Shown: positions 24,614-36,787, numbered from the stretch's first letter. The stretch is 64,000 nt of DNA from Helianthus annuus (GCF_002127325.2 NC_035434.2:76949343-77013342); one strand, 5' to 3'. Translations and numbers: made by a program. The notes: generated by a model not told the origin, from the sequence alone.

Positions 24614-24780
24614 AAACCCTAAAGCTACACCATATGCTAAAACCTAAAAACTAAACTATAAACCATAAACCCAAAATACTAATGCTAAAACCTAAACCCT
24701 AAAGCTAAACCCTAAATACCAATGCTAAACTCTAAAGCTAAACCCTAAATACCAATGCCAAAACCTAAAGCTAAAACTAA
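24614..24780 (+). repeat. Degenerate telomere-like repeats
   Basis: Many copies of AAACCCTAAA-type words alternating with AAAGCT and AATACCAATG spacers. The plant telomere unit is CCCTAAA, but these copies are interrupted and short, so an ancient interstitial repeat or simple drift is more likely than a telomere. Confidence 0.6.
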
Positions 24781-24792
24781 ATCTTTTCTCTA

Positions 24793-24801
24793 AAAAATAA
24801 A
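24793..24801. repeat. 9-bp target duplication of MITE, left
   Basis: AAAAATAAA, repeated at 46759-46767 immediately after the other terminal inverted repeat. Confidence 0.85.
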
Positions 24802-25089
24802 GGGTTATTGGATTTTATCACCACTAATTATTGGCTATTGGCAGCTGTCACCCCCAACTATCACTTTGACGCCCACCACCCCCCAACTTAACACTTATTG
24901 TGTTCTGTCACCACGTCGTTAACTGATTACTAACTTTTGATCATGTAACTATACATTTGGTGTGTCCTAAGATCCCTAACACCTTCCTACGATCTCTATG
25001 ACACCCCCAAAAGTATAGTAACAGGATCAAAAGTTAGTGATCAGTTAGCGATGTGGTGGTAGAACACACTAAGTGTTAAGTTGGGGGTG

Positions 25090-25094
25090 ACGGG
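25090..25094. repeat. Target duplication of C, left (ACGGG)
   Basis: Pairs with ATGGG at 40987-40991; the one difference is a CG-to-TG change. Confidence 0.8.
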
Positions 25095-25546
25095 TGTTGG
25101 TGCATATGTCTGTTGACTTCGTCTTGTATCGAGTCTTGTATTAGTCTAGATAGATCAGGGCACGAAAAACGAGAAATGTGTAGAAAAGACCATTTCGCAC
25201 GAAATGGTATGTGACCATTTCGCACGAAATGAGGTGTTGATTTCGCACGAAATGGAGAGAAGTCCATTCCGTACAAAATGCCATTTCGCATGAAGCTGTT
25301 CTGTGTGAAATAAGCAGTCTATATATAGGTGCTTTGGGTTTGTCATTTGTAACGATTAGATTCCGGTAGCGAAGCTCTGCCGAAGTGTCTCCAACATTGT
25401 AAAACGATCTGATATCAATACAGAGACAGTTTAAAGTGATTTCTTGTGCAAACTAGCTGAAATAACTCCGATACATCTGTTCCCGCCTTTTGTATTGGAC
25501 GAGATCTCTTCTGAATGACTCGTTTCGGTCTGTAAACGATCCTACA
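25095..25546 (+). repeat. Element C 5' LTR
   Basis: Contains the word CATTTCGCACGAAATG several times and a TATA box (25320-25327). It is 25 bp longer than the 3' copy because that copy lost one unit between direct repeats of GACCATTTCGCACGAAATG. Confidence 0.94.
25320..25327 (+). promoter_or_regulatory. Element C TATA box
   Basis: CTATATATAGG in the 5' LTR, conserved in the 3' LTR near 40752-40760. Confidence 0.6.
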
Positions 25547-25548
25547 AG

Positions 25549-25560
25549 TGGTATCAGAGC
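25549..25560 (+). promoter_or_regulatory. Element C primer-binding site
   Basis: TGGTATCAGAGC two bases after the LTR; initiator tRNA-Met type. Confidence 0.9.
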
Positions 25561-25764
25561 TCAGGAGGAAGATTTCTTACCATTTCAGCTGCTAATTCTG
25601 ATTTCTACACCTTCTTTTCAAAATTAAAAAGTTTTCACGGATAAAATGGCTTGATTTTGAAACATAACATGCAAAATACTGTTTTAACAAAGCCTTGAAA
25701 GAATCAGACCTTAAATCGGCTTAAAACTTGATCGATTTTAGCAAAAACAGTTCGAAAGTGTGAC

Positions 25765-26030
25765 GTCATCTCCATTTCGCACGAAATGGGATATCAGATC
25801 GTTTGACTTTGCAGGCTTTTCATACGAAATAGCATTCATTTCGCACGAAATAGCTATCATTTCGTTCCAACTGTCATTTCGTTTGAAACAGAACTCATTT
25901 CGCACGAATTGAGTGTTGTGGATCCATTTTGTTTGAATTTGTATTCCATTTCGCACGGAAAGGGTCATTTCGTTTGAAAGGTGCATTCCATGTGAAAGTG
26001 TTCATTTCGCTTGAATCATTTCGTTTGAAA
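25765..26030 (+). repeat. Element C leader array of ATTTCGCACGAAAT / ATTTCGTTTGAAA words
   Basis: At least ten diverged copies between primer site and gag, many palindromic (CATTTCG-CA-CGAAATG). The same words occur in the LTR. Spacers are unrelated. Confidence 0.8.
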
Positions 26031-27169
26031 GACAAAGTTTGTGATATTTTGAAAATCGAATCATGGAGAACGAGTATTACAATGCCTTTGCTAGTCCGAT
26101 GACTATTACTCAGAATACAATGCTAGAAAATGAGACGGGGATAACGCAAAAACTGCCTAAGCTTATGAGTATTGAGGAGTATAGTGGATGGTCCGAACGT
26201 TTTGAGAATTGGGTTCAAGCATATTATCTAGATGCATGGGATTATACTGAATTTCGATACGTTAGACCGGTTAAGGATAATGGAAGGAAGGTTGATATTA
26301 AAGATCTAAGTGTCTCTTGCAGCAAGCTATTAAGGATGAAATCTTGATCTTACTACAACACAACGGTAGTGCACAATCAATATGGAAAGAACTGAAATCA
26401 AAGTTTGTTGGCAGTAAAGAGATGATCAAGAACAAAACGTCGCTTATGAAGAAAGAATTTGATTTATTTCGTGGATTAAGAAATGAAAGCACCAAGCAAA
26501 TTATAGAAAGATATTGCAATCTTGTGAAGAATATGAAAAGATTGAGCATCAATAAAGAAAAAGATGAATTGATTGAAAAGTTGGCCGATGCATTGCTACA
26601 TGATGTTTGGGGCACATATCTTATGATGTTGAGAAATAAACCTGATTTTGACAATTTATCGCTGAGTGATTTTATCAAACAACTTGAAGCTCAAGAGATG
26701 GAACATAGAAAGATAGCGAGAATGAAGAACTATGATGGCGAACAAGACATTGGTGTGTATTACAAAGGTGGTGTTAGTGATAAGACTAACATTGCACCAA
26801 AGATTGAAACAGCTTTCAATGCAAAGAGTTCTTCTGAAAGTTCATCTCAAGGATCAAGTAGCAAAACTGGATTTTCTCCATATCCATCATTTGGTCCACA
26901 TTTTTATGCAACAAAGAGTGGGAAAGTACTTCAATGCAACATTGCTTTAAATCTTGAGAATGATCAAAATTACTCGGAAGAAGTTGCAAAAAGTCAAATG
27001 TCTTTGTTAGTAACTATGTTAGAGTCGTATGGGAGTTTAGTTACTGAGGAGATGGAATTGATGGATATAAAGTGGTGTTTGGCGAGCGTGTTGAGAAGAG
27101 CTGAAAAGTTTAAACAAATTACAGGAAGAGATGATTTTCTTGATGCAAATGTTTCTACTTTAGGATTTG

Positions 27170-27174
27170 ATAAA
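27170..27174. repeat. Target duplication of D, left (ATAAA)
   Basis: Repeated exactly at 36788-36792. Removing D restores the gag frame GFDKSKVTCF of element C. Confidence 0.95.
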
Positions 27175-28121
27175 TGTGACAACTCGAGTTTCCAAGATTT
27201 CCAGTGTCGTACTATTGCACGTTAATTGTTTGGATTGTTTGTTTTCACAACTTGGTTGTTCGCAACTGTGCACGTATTGTGATGTATATGATTTATATGG
27301 TGTGGGGATTTAGTGTGTATGTAATATATGTTTTGTTTAATAGCGTGCCTAATATCAACAAACTTAGAATCTATGAAATCACCCTCATGAAAACACTTTC
27401 TGGTGAAAACACAATATGTGTTTTCGTCCAAAAATGCCCAACGAAATTAAGTTGGGCTTTGGCCGAATAGCTTTTAGTTTTAAATGTTAGCTTCCAAACT
27501 ATACGAACAGTTTTTGCAATCGGCAAACCCTAGAGTCCTTGTTTTCTGTGTGACGGCAACAATTCTTTTCGTGAAGCTTTTCCTTATTCCTTCTCTATTT
27601 TCGGTTAGTATGATGTTTCATGTATTGAATGAAATTCCCTTCTATCGCATGCCTAGTTGTACTGATTTTTGATTACTGATTATGTTGTATGATATCTCTT
27701 ATATATGTTATCTGTCTACATGATATATCGGTGGTTGCTTGTGATCCGATCTAAATGCGTAAACTATATTGTTGATATGATGTGTTGCTTTGGATACCGT
27801 CATGTAGATGGGATTATGTAATCAACCATGGGCGCCTGATGTTGATGATTTCGTATGTTAACTGTTATATATATTGGTTAATAATATCGATCGTGTGTGC
27901 CTGTTATGATAGAATAATGATTGCAAACTGATTGTATAAACTGCTAGAATCTGGTTAGGGTTGTTGCTGTAATACGTAACTGCTGTTGATGATGATTGAG
28001 ATCAGCGAAATCACAGACACCACAAAAACACAAGGGTCAGACGAAAACCCTTTGTGTTTTCGTCACACCTCATGTTCAACCAAACCCCCCCCCCCCACAA
28101 AATCCCTGTTCTCAACGAAAA

Positions 28122-28310
28122 CACATAAGTGTTTTCGGCCCAAGTAATGATTTCGGCCCAATTGTGTTTTCGGCCCAACAAGTGTTTTCGTTCTACAGTG
28201 TTTTCGCCCAAGAGAGTTTTCGGCCCATATAGTGATTTCGGCCCAAACAGTTTTCGGCTCAATGTGTTTTCGGCCCAAGCTTGGTTTTCGCCCACTAAGT
28301 GATTTCGTCT
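28122..28310 (+). repeat. Word array in D LTR (GTTTTCGGCCCAA)
   Basis: About eleven copies of GTGTTTTCGGCCCAA / GTGATTTCGGCCCAA with short variable spacers; the same array is at 35500-35690 in the 3' LTR. The ORFs it creates on both strands are by-products. Confidence 0.85.
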
Positions 28311-28687
28311 AATGATCTGTGACTAGTATATTACTCGTTAACTCCATTAGTGTTTAACTTTGTTAAGTAAACGTGTAACTCTGTTATGCATGCCATCTCG
28401 GTTAAGTTTGTTAAGTATGCCATCACAGTTAGTTTATTAGCTCTGTTAAAGAGTAACCATGTTAGAATAAATTATGAAAGACCGTTATGTGAAACATGAA
28501 ATTGTATGCACATGATTAACTGTTTGTGCTGTATGATGATTAACTGTCAAACACACTCTGTGATATTACTGCGATGCTAGTTACATGTGAAACATTACGA
28601 ACGTGAACTGATTGAGTATACGTGCACTATAGGACGTGACTGATTATTTGTGAGCTTGCATTCCTTTAGCGTACCGAGCAAACCAAG

Positions 28688-29124
28688 GTGAGTTCACACA
28701 GCCAAGGCATGGGTTCCCGGGTGGGAATGGGATTTGATGAATTGTTGTACATACTCAGCTGATAGAACCTAACAATAAGATACGACTAGACTAGCAACAC
28801 TTACTAAACTGATCTTCGCACACCTGCCAAGGGTTGGCCGCGATATTATGACTGACTTCGCACACCTGCCTTAGGAAGGCCGCGAACTGAACTTACTGAT
28901 CTTCGCACACCTGCCTGGTAGGCCGCGATACAAATAAACCTAGTCTAGAATACTTGGGAGGAACATCCCCTAACATCTTCGCATACCTGCCTGGGAGGCC
29001 GCGATGGAATTATGATACATGACATAAACGAACGAACATACTATTACTCACACTATACTATTACTGAACTGTTAACTGTGAACTCGCTCAACTAGATGTT
29101 GACTCTCTGCTGCATGCCTTGCAG
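28688..29124 (+). other. Candidate leader intron in D 5' LTR
   Basis: Donor AACCAAG|GTGAGTTCAC, acceptor GCATGCCTTGCAG|GACC; it encloses the CTTCGCACACCTGCC array. Same positions in the 3' LTR: 36065-36500. Confidence 0.42.
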
Positions 29125-29414
29125 GACCTTAGGTACTTATGGAGCTTGCACAAGGAGGAGCAGGTCGTTGTGGGATTCGGATCGTAGACTTTATGCTAAA
29201 CAATTGAACTTATAACTTTACTTTGGATTTTCATTATTACGCTTCCGCTATTGATACTATGTTTGGTTTAGAACATCAATTGTATTGAATTGGGTTTTAC
29301 AAACTACCTTATTTATATTATGCTATGTTCAATATGATTGATGGCTTGATCCTGGTCATGTCACGCCTCCAAGCGGTGGTACTCCGCGTGTGGATTTTTG
29401 GAGGTGTGACAGAT

Positions 29415-29427
29415 TGGTATCAGAGCC
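29415..29427 (+). promoter_or_regulatory. Element D primer-binding site
   Basis: TGGTATCAGAGCC, three bases after the LTR; initiator tRNA-Met type. Confidence 0.92.
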
Positions 29428-29819
29428 ATTGGTTATAGAGAACTCGGTTTTAATATGGGAAAACGTTTTTATTAAAACCAGACAAACCAGAACAGTGCTC
29501 TCAACGATCCACAACGACGCTTCGCTCCGCGTGCAAGACTCGACATCCTAGGTAATAAGTTTTATGTTTATTACCTGCTTGCTAGAATTGCATAGAACTT
29601 TGCTCGTAGTATGCTTACCTTACTTTTGCTCACTACTTGTTATTGCCTAAGAACCTCTATGTGCTCACACTCTTCTGTCATCGCTCTATTCGCGAACCTC
29701 TCTAACTCATGTTGCATTTGCTATGAAGATCATGTCTGGACGAATTAACATGACTCAAGCCCAGCTAGAGGCTCTCGTTCAAGCTCAAGTTGCTGCGGCA
29801 CTTGCAGCTGCTCAAGCAG

Positions 29820-29909
29820 GTAGTATACCCTGCAGTATAGACACTCACTAGGATCTTTAGATCCTACATTAACTCTCGTATTTAACTTTGTCCTATTCGT
29901 ACACAATAG
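29820..29909 (+). other. Candidate intron in gag of D
   Basis: AAGCAG|GTAGTATAC ... TACACAATAG|GTCAAC, 90 bases, phase 1. Splicing joins AAQAG to QHAQQP; unspliced RNA meets a TAG after about 39 codons. B has no insert here. Confidence 0.5.
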
Positions 29910-32900
29910 GTCAACACGCGCAGCAGCCTGTCTGCACTTTCAAGAACTTCATGGACTGTCGTCCAAGCACTTTCAGTGGCACCGAGGGGGCAGTGGGACT
30001 CCTCCATTGGTTTGAGAAGCTAGAGTCAGTGTTTGAAATGTGCGAATGCCCTGAGGCACGCAGGGTCAAGTATGCCACTGGCACGTTGGAAGGGATTGCG
30101 CTCACCTGGTGGAACGCGCAAGTATAGATCCTAGGGTTGGCAGCTGCTAACGCCACACCTTGGGAGGATTTCAAGGAATTGATTAAGCGTGAGTATTGCA
30201 CACGAGACGACATCCACAAGCTGGAGAATGAGCTATACCACTTAAAGATGACGGGGTCAGAGATAGAGGCTTACACGAAACGATCAAATGAACTGGCCAT
30301 CTTATGTCCAACGATGGTGGACCCCCTAGTTAAACGTATTGAGTTGTATCTCAAGGGGCTTGCGCCAGAGATTCAGAGCCATGTGACGTCGGCTAACCTC
30401 AACAATATCCAAGACATTCAGCGTCTTGCTCACCGACTCATCGATCAAGCAGTGGATCAGAACAAGCTGCCAAAACGCATCGGTGCTACCACTACTGCCA
30501 CTACTACTCCAGCTACTACTTCTGCCACACCCAGCGAGAACAAAAGGAAGTGGGATGGGGATTCCAGCAGGGGATCAGTATCTGTTCAGTCCCAAACACA
30601 GCAGCGTCGCACCAACGACTACCAGAGTCCGAATCAGCAGTCATCGGGCAGTCAGGGGCAGAGTGGATATAGGGGAACTCACCCGTGGTGTAACAGGTGC
30701 AACAAACACCATAGTGGAAGATGTCGCAGGGAATGTTGTCAAAGATGCCTCAAGCCGGGTCATGAGGCTAAGGATTGTAGAAGCTCACGGCCAGCAAATC
30801 AGAACCAGCAACTCCCACCGCCAGCTCCTCAGAACCCACAGCAGCAGCAGCCACAACGTGGAAACCGGGGATGTTTCCAGTGTGGGGCTGAAGGTCACTA
30901 CAAACGTGATTGCCCTCAACTTAACCAGAACCAGAATCGCAACAACAACAATCAGGGCAATGGGAACAATAACAACAACAACGGGGGAAACAACAACAAC
31001 AATGGCAACGAAGCTCGGGGTCGTGCTTTTGTGCTAGGTCGGGGTGACGCAGTGAATGATCCCAATGTGGTTATGGGTAAGTTTCTTCTCAACGATATTT
31101 ATGTTACTGTCTTATTTGATTCGGGTGCTGATATAAGCTATATGTCTTTGAAAATGAGTAAATTGCTAAAACGTACACCAACACCCCTAAACACCAAACA
31201 CGTCGTAGAACTAGCAAATGGTAAAAATGTAGAAGCCGCTCACGTAATCAAGGGTTGTAGCATCGTTCTAGCTGGTCAGACCTTCTCGATTGATCTTATA
31301 CCCATGGTTTTGGGTAGTTTCGACGTTGTCATCGGTATGGATTGGTTATCCCAACATCACGCAGAGATTTTATGCAAGGAAAAGGTCATCCGTATTCCTC
31401 GCTCTAGTCAGGAACCTCTCGAAGTTCAAGGCGACAAGAGTGGTGCTGTGGTTGGCATCATCTCTTTCTTAAAAGCGCAGAAATGTTTACGAAAGGGGCA
31501 CACTGCAATCCTGGCACTTGTCACTGACGCATCAGCAAAGGAAAAGAAGCTGGAGGATATTCCGGTTGTACGTGACTTTCCTCAGGTGTTTCCTGAAGAT
31601 TTACCCGGTTTACCGCCTCATCGCCAAGTCGAATTCCAGATTGAGTTAGCTCCTGGAGCAGCACCAATAGCTCGTGCACCGTATCGTTTAGCTCCAACCG
31701 AACTGGAAGAACTGTCAAAGCAACTACAAGAGCTCTTAGAAAAGGGCTTTATTCGTCCAAGCTCTTCGCCTTGGGGAGCTCCAGTGTTATTTGTGAAGAA
31801 GAAAGACGGTACGTTCAGAATGTGCATTGACTACCGTGAACTTAACAAGGTCACATTGAAGAACCGTTATCCTCTTCCACGCATTGACGATTTATTCGAC
31901 CAGTTGCAAGGGTCGAGTTACTACTCCAAGATTGACCTAAGGTCTGGTTATCATCAGCTGAGAGTCCGGGATGAGGACGTCTCCAAAACCGCATTCAGAA
32001 CTCACTACGGTCACTACGAGTTTCTTGTCATGCCATTCGGGCTTACGAACGCGCCTGCAGTCTTCATGGATCTTATGAACAGGGTGTGTAAACCCTATCT
32101 TGACAAGTTCGTCATTGTTTTCATCGACGACATTCTGATATACTCCAAGAGTCAGGAGGAACACGAGCAGCATCTACGATTGATTTTGGAACTCCTTCGA
32201 AAGGAACAACTGTACGCCAAATTCTCGAAATGTGACTTCTGGCTTCGTGAAGTCCACTTTTTAGGCCATGTGGTGAACAGGGATGGGATTCATGTCGACC
32301 CATCCAAGGTAGATTCGATCAGGAACTGGCCTGCACCGCGTACACCAACGGAAATACGCCAATTCTTGGGTCTGGCGGGTTACTACAGACGGTTTATCAA
32401 AGACTTCTCTAAGATTGCACAGCCGCTTACATTACTGACACAGAAGGGTGTCACCTATCGTTGGGGAAATTCCCAGGAAACCGCTTTTCAGTACCTAAAG
32501 GATAGGCTTTGCAGCGCACCTATTCTCTCATTCCAGAGGGCACGGATGATTTTGTGGTCTATTGTGATGCGTCGATACAGGGGCTTGGTTGTGTATTGAT
32601 GCAGCGGGATAAAGTTATTGCCTACGCTTCGCGACAACTCAAGATTCACGAACGGAACTACACGACGCACGATTTAGAGCTGGGAGCTGTTGTTTTCGCG
32701 CTTAAGATATGGCGACACTACCTGTACGGTACCAGGTGCACGATTTACACCGATCACAGGAGTCTCGAGCATATTCTTAAGCAAAAGGATTTGAACATGC
32801 GTCAACGGAGATGGGTTGAACTACTGAACGACTACGAATGCGCCATCAAGTACCATCCAGGCAAAGCCAATGTGGTGGCTGACGCTCTCAGCCGGAAAGA

Positions 32901-34414
32901 CACTCTACCTAGGCGCGTACGAGCTTTGCAGCTCACTATTCAGTCCAGTCTTCCTGCACAGATACGAACTGCTCAGATCGAAGCATTGAAACCCGAAAAC
33001 GTCAAGGCTGAAGCCTTACGCGGCTCAAGGCAACGAATGGAACAAAAGGAAGACGGCGCCTACTATGTAACGGGGCGTATTTGGGTCCCACTTTTTGGCG
33101 GTTTACGCAAGCTGGTAATGGACGAAGCTCACAAGTCTCGCTACTCGGTACATCCAGGGTCGGATAAAATGTACCACGATCTCAAAACAACATACTGGTG
33201 GCCTAGTATGAAGGCCCACATCGCTACTTACGTCGGCAAGTGTTTGACATGTGCAAAAGTCAAGGTGGAATATCAGAAACCAGCGGGTCTACTTCAGCAA
33301 CCCAAGATACCGCAATGGAAATGGGAAGAAATTTCCATGGATTTCGTTACAGGCCTACCCAGATCCCAGTGCGGGAATGATACCATATGGGTGATCGTGG
33401 ATCGACTCACCAAGTCTGCACACTTTCTGGCTATAAAGGAAACGGATAAGTTCTCCACTCTCGCAGACGTTTATCTTAAGGAAGTTGTTTCGAGGCACGG
33501 GGTGCCCACCTCCATCATTTCGGATCAGGATGCACGATTCACGTCAGAGCTATGGCAAGCGATGCATAAATCTTTCGGCTCACGGTTAGACATGAGCACA
33601 GCGTATCACCCTCAGACGGATGGGCAGTCTGAGCGAATGATTCAAACTCTTGAAGACATGCTTCGGGCATGTGTTATTGACTTCGGCAACGGCTGGGAAA
33701 AACATCTCCCTCTGGTGGAGTTTTCATATAAAAACAGCTATCACACCAGCATTCAAGCCGCTCCATTCGAGGCATTGTACGGGCGTAAATGTCGGTCACC
33801 TCTCTGTTGGGCAGAGGTGGGGGATAGTCAGATTACGGGTCCAGAGATTGTAGTGGACGCCACGGAAAAGATTGCGCAAATACGACAACGCATGGCGGCA
33901 GCACGCGGCCGTCAGAAAGCATACGCGGATAAGCGTAGGAAACCGTTGGAATTTCAGGTCGGGGACCGGGTTTTACTTAAAGTCTCACCCTGGAAGGGTG
34001 TGGTTCGTTTTGGCAAACGGGGCAAACTAAATCCGCGGTATGTCGGACCATTTGAAATCGTTGAGAAAATAGGCAAAGTGGCCTACAAGCTAAACCTACC
34101 AGCTGAACTCGGTGCAGTTCACAATGTATTTCACGTGTCGAATCTGAAGAAGTGCCTGTCAGATGAGACCCTCATAGTTCCTTTCAAGGAACTCACTATC
34201 GATGAGCGGTTGCAGTTCGTCGAGGAGCCAGTTGAAATCACGGACCGGGATGTTAAGGTCCTCAAAAACAAGAGAATCCCTCTTGTTCGAGTTCGTTGGA
34301 ACTCCCGTCGTGGCCCAGAGTACACCTGGGAACGCGAAGACCTTATGACAGAAAAGTATCCCCAGTTATTCGAAAACCGTGCAACCACTACTGAGGCTGA
34401 AGCTACTACTACAG

Positions 34415-34451
34415 AATTTCGGGACGAAATTCCAAATCAACGGGGGGATGA
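34415..34451 (+). other. Unused upstream polypurine module in D
   Basis: AATTTCGGGACGAAATT (34415-34431), then CAACGGGGGGATGA and TGTGACACC at 34452. The matching module is the one B used as its LTR border; here it lies inside the coding region. Confidence 0.75.
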
Positions 34452-34516
34452 TGTGACACCCCAGGAAAACCAGTGAACGATACAACTTACCTAGCTTCCT
34501 CAGTGAGTGCGTACCA

Positions 34517-34552
34517 AATTTCGGGACGAAATTTCTTCCAAGTTGGGGATAA
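34517..34552 (+). promoter_or_regulatory. Element D used polypurine module
   Basis: AATTTCGGGACGAAATT (34517-34533), then AGTTGGGGATAA immediately before the 3' LTR at 34553. Confidence 0.8.
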
Positions 34553-36787
34553 TGTGACAACTTGAGTTTCCAAGATTTCCAGTGTCGTACTATTGCACGT
34601 TAATTGTTTGGATTGTTTGTTTTCACAACTTGGTTGTTCGCAACTGTGCACGTATTGTGATGTGTATGATTTATATGGTGTGGGGATTTAGTGTGTATGT
34701 AATATATGTTTTGTTTAATAGCGTGCCTAATATCAACAAACTTAGAATCTATGAAATCACCCTCATGAAAACACTTTCTGGTGAAAACACAATATGTGTT
34801 TTCGTCCAAAAATGCCCAACGAAATCAAGTTGGGCTTTGGCCGAATAGCTTTTAGTTTTAAATGTTAGCTTCCAAACTATACGAACAGTTTTTGCAATCG
34901 GCAAACCCTAGAGTCCTTGTTTTCTGTGTGACGGCAACAATTCTTTTCGTGAAGCTTTTCCTTATTCCTTCTCTATTTTCGGTTAGTATGATGTTTCATG
35001 TATTGAATGAAATTCCCTTCTATCGCATGCCTAGTTGTACTGATTTTTGATTACTGATTATGTTGTATGATATCTCTTATATATGTTATCTGTCTACATG
35101 ATATATCGGTGGTTGCTTGTGATCCGATCTAAATGCGTAAACTATATTGTTGATATGATGTGTTGCTTTGGATACAGTCATGTAGATGGGATTATGTAAT
35201 CAACCATGGGCGCCTGATGTTGATGATTTCGTATGTTAACTGTTATATATATTGGTTAATAATATCGATCGTGTGTGCCTGTTATGATAGAATAATGATT
35301 GCAAACTGATTGTATAAACTGCTAGAATCTGGTTAGGGTTGTTGCTATAATACGTAACTGCTGTTGATGATGATTGAGATCAGCGAAATCACAGACACCA
35401 CAAAAACACAAGGGTCAGACAAAAACCCTTTGTGTTTTCGTCACACCTCATGTTCAACCAAACCCCCCCCCCCACGAAATCCCTGTTCTCAACGAAAACA
35501 CATAAGTGTTTTCGGCCCAAGTTATGATTTCGGCCCAATTGTGTTTTCGGCCCAACAAGTGTTTTCGTTCTACAGTGTTTTCGCCCAAGAGAGTTTTCGG
35601 CCCATATAGTGATTTCGGCCCAAACAGTTTTCGGCTCAATGTGTTTTCGGCCCAAGCTTGGTTTTCGCCCACTAAGTGATTTCGTCTAATGATCTGTGAC
35701 TAGTATATTACTCGTTAACTCCATTAGTGTTTAACTTTGTTAAGTAAACGTGTAACTCTGTTATGCATGCCATCTCGGTTAAGTTTGTTAAGTATGCCAT
35801 CACCGTTAGTTTATTATCTCTGTTAAAGAGTAACCATGTTAGAATAAATTATGAAAGACCGTTATGTGAAACATGAAATTGTATGCACATGATTAACTGT
35901 TTGTGCTGTATGATGATTAACTGTCAAACACACTCTGTGATATTACTGCGATGCTAGTTACATGTGAAACATTACGAACGTGAACTGATTGAGTATACGT
36001 GCACTATAGGACGTGACTGATTATTTGTGAGCTTGCATTCCTTTAGCATACCGAGCAAACCAAGGTGAGTTCACACAGCCAAGGCATGGGTTCCCGGGTG
36101 GGAATGGGATTTGATGAATTGTTGTACATACTCAGCTGATAGAACCTAACGATAAGATACGACTAGACTAGTAACACTTACTGAACTGATCTTCGCACAC
36201 CTGCCAAGGGTTGGCCGCGATATTATGACTGACTTCGCACACCTGCCTTAGGAAGGCCGCGAACTGAACTTACTGATCTTCGCGCACCTGCCTGGTAGGC
36301 CGCATACAAATAAACCTAGTCTAGAATACTTGGGAGGAACATCCCCTAACATCTTCGCATACCTGCCTGGGAGGCCGCGATGGAATTATGATACATGACA
36401 TAAACGAACGAACATACTATTACTCACACTATACTATTACTGAACTGTTAACTGTGAACTCGCTCAACTAGATGTTGACTCTCTGCTGCATGCCTTGCAG
36501 GACCTTAGGTACTTATGGAGCTTGCACAAGGAGGAGCAGGTCGTTGTGGGATTCGGATCGTAGACTTTATGCTAAACAATAGAACTTATAACTTTACTTT
36601 GGATTTTCATTATTACGCTTCCGCTATTGATACTATGTTTGGTTTAGAACATCAATTGTATTGAATTGGGTTTTACAAACTACCTTATTTATATTATGCT
36701 ATGTTCAATATGATTGATGGCTTGATCCTGGTCATGTCACGCCTCCAAGCGGTGGTACTCCGCGTGTGGATTTTTGGGGGTGTGACA
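34553..36787 (+). repeat. Element D 3' LTR
   Basis: Near-identical copy of 27175-29411, ending GGGGGTGTGACA before ATAAA. Confidence 0.95.

Larger units (their letters stand above)
27175..29411 (+). repeat. Element D 5' LTR
   Basis: TGTGACAACTC...GGTGTGACA. It holds an array of TTTTCGGCCCAA words (28122-28310), a candidate intron (28688-29124) and four CTTCGCACACCTGCC/GGCCGCGA units (about 28815-29005). Confidence 0.95.
29732..34476 (+). pseudogene. Element D gag-pol polyprotein, one nonsense and one frameshift
   Basis: Begins MSGRINMTQAQLEALV. A 90-base insert with GT-AG ends (29820-29909) interrupts early gag and carries an in-frame TAG. Gag core then zinc knuckles ([26 protein letters not shown] near 30870-30916), protease LFDSGADIS (31114-31137), RT with CIDYRELN and FIDD (32120-32131), RNase H, integrase with HHCC finger and DDE core, [10 protein letters not shown], and a chromodomain-like end ([11 protein letters not shown]...). 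TAG at 30125-30127 where B has Gln; a 1-base deletion near 32533 puts the RNase H/integrase part in another frame. Ends just after the upstream LTR-start-like TGTGACACC. Confidence 0.94.
27175..36787 (+). mobile_element. Element D: young Tekay/Del-type chromovirus
   Basis: 9.6 kb, LTRs 2237 and 2235 bp with roughly 15-20 differences by eye, so it is the most recent clear insertion here. Complete order: LTR, primer site, gag-pol, polypurine tract, LTR. Only one nonsense codon and one 1-base deletion break gag-pol. Confidence 0.96.

Noticed and set aside
24802..25094. Hairpin half of the MITE considered as a microRNA gene
   Set aside because: Long near-perfect arms with terminal repeats and a target duplication fit a MITE; no mature miRNA can be picked by eye.
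27204..27672. ORFs at the start of the D LTR (27204-27470, 27484-27672) repeated near 34582-35050
   Set aside because: Present only because the LTR is duplicated. No domain, and not conserved in related LTRs B and F.
28011..28295. Overlapping ORFs rich in GPK/GRKH words in both directions
   Set aside because: By-products of the TTTTCGGCCCAA array, open in several frames at once; the same occurs at 35389-35672.
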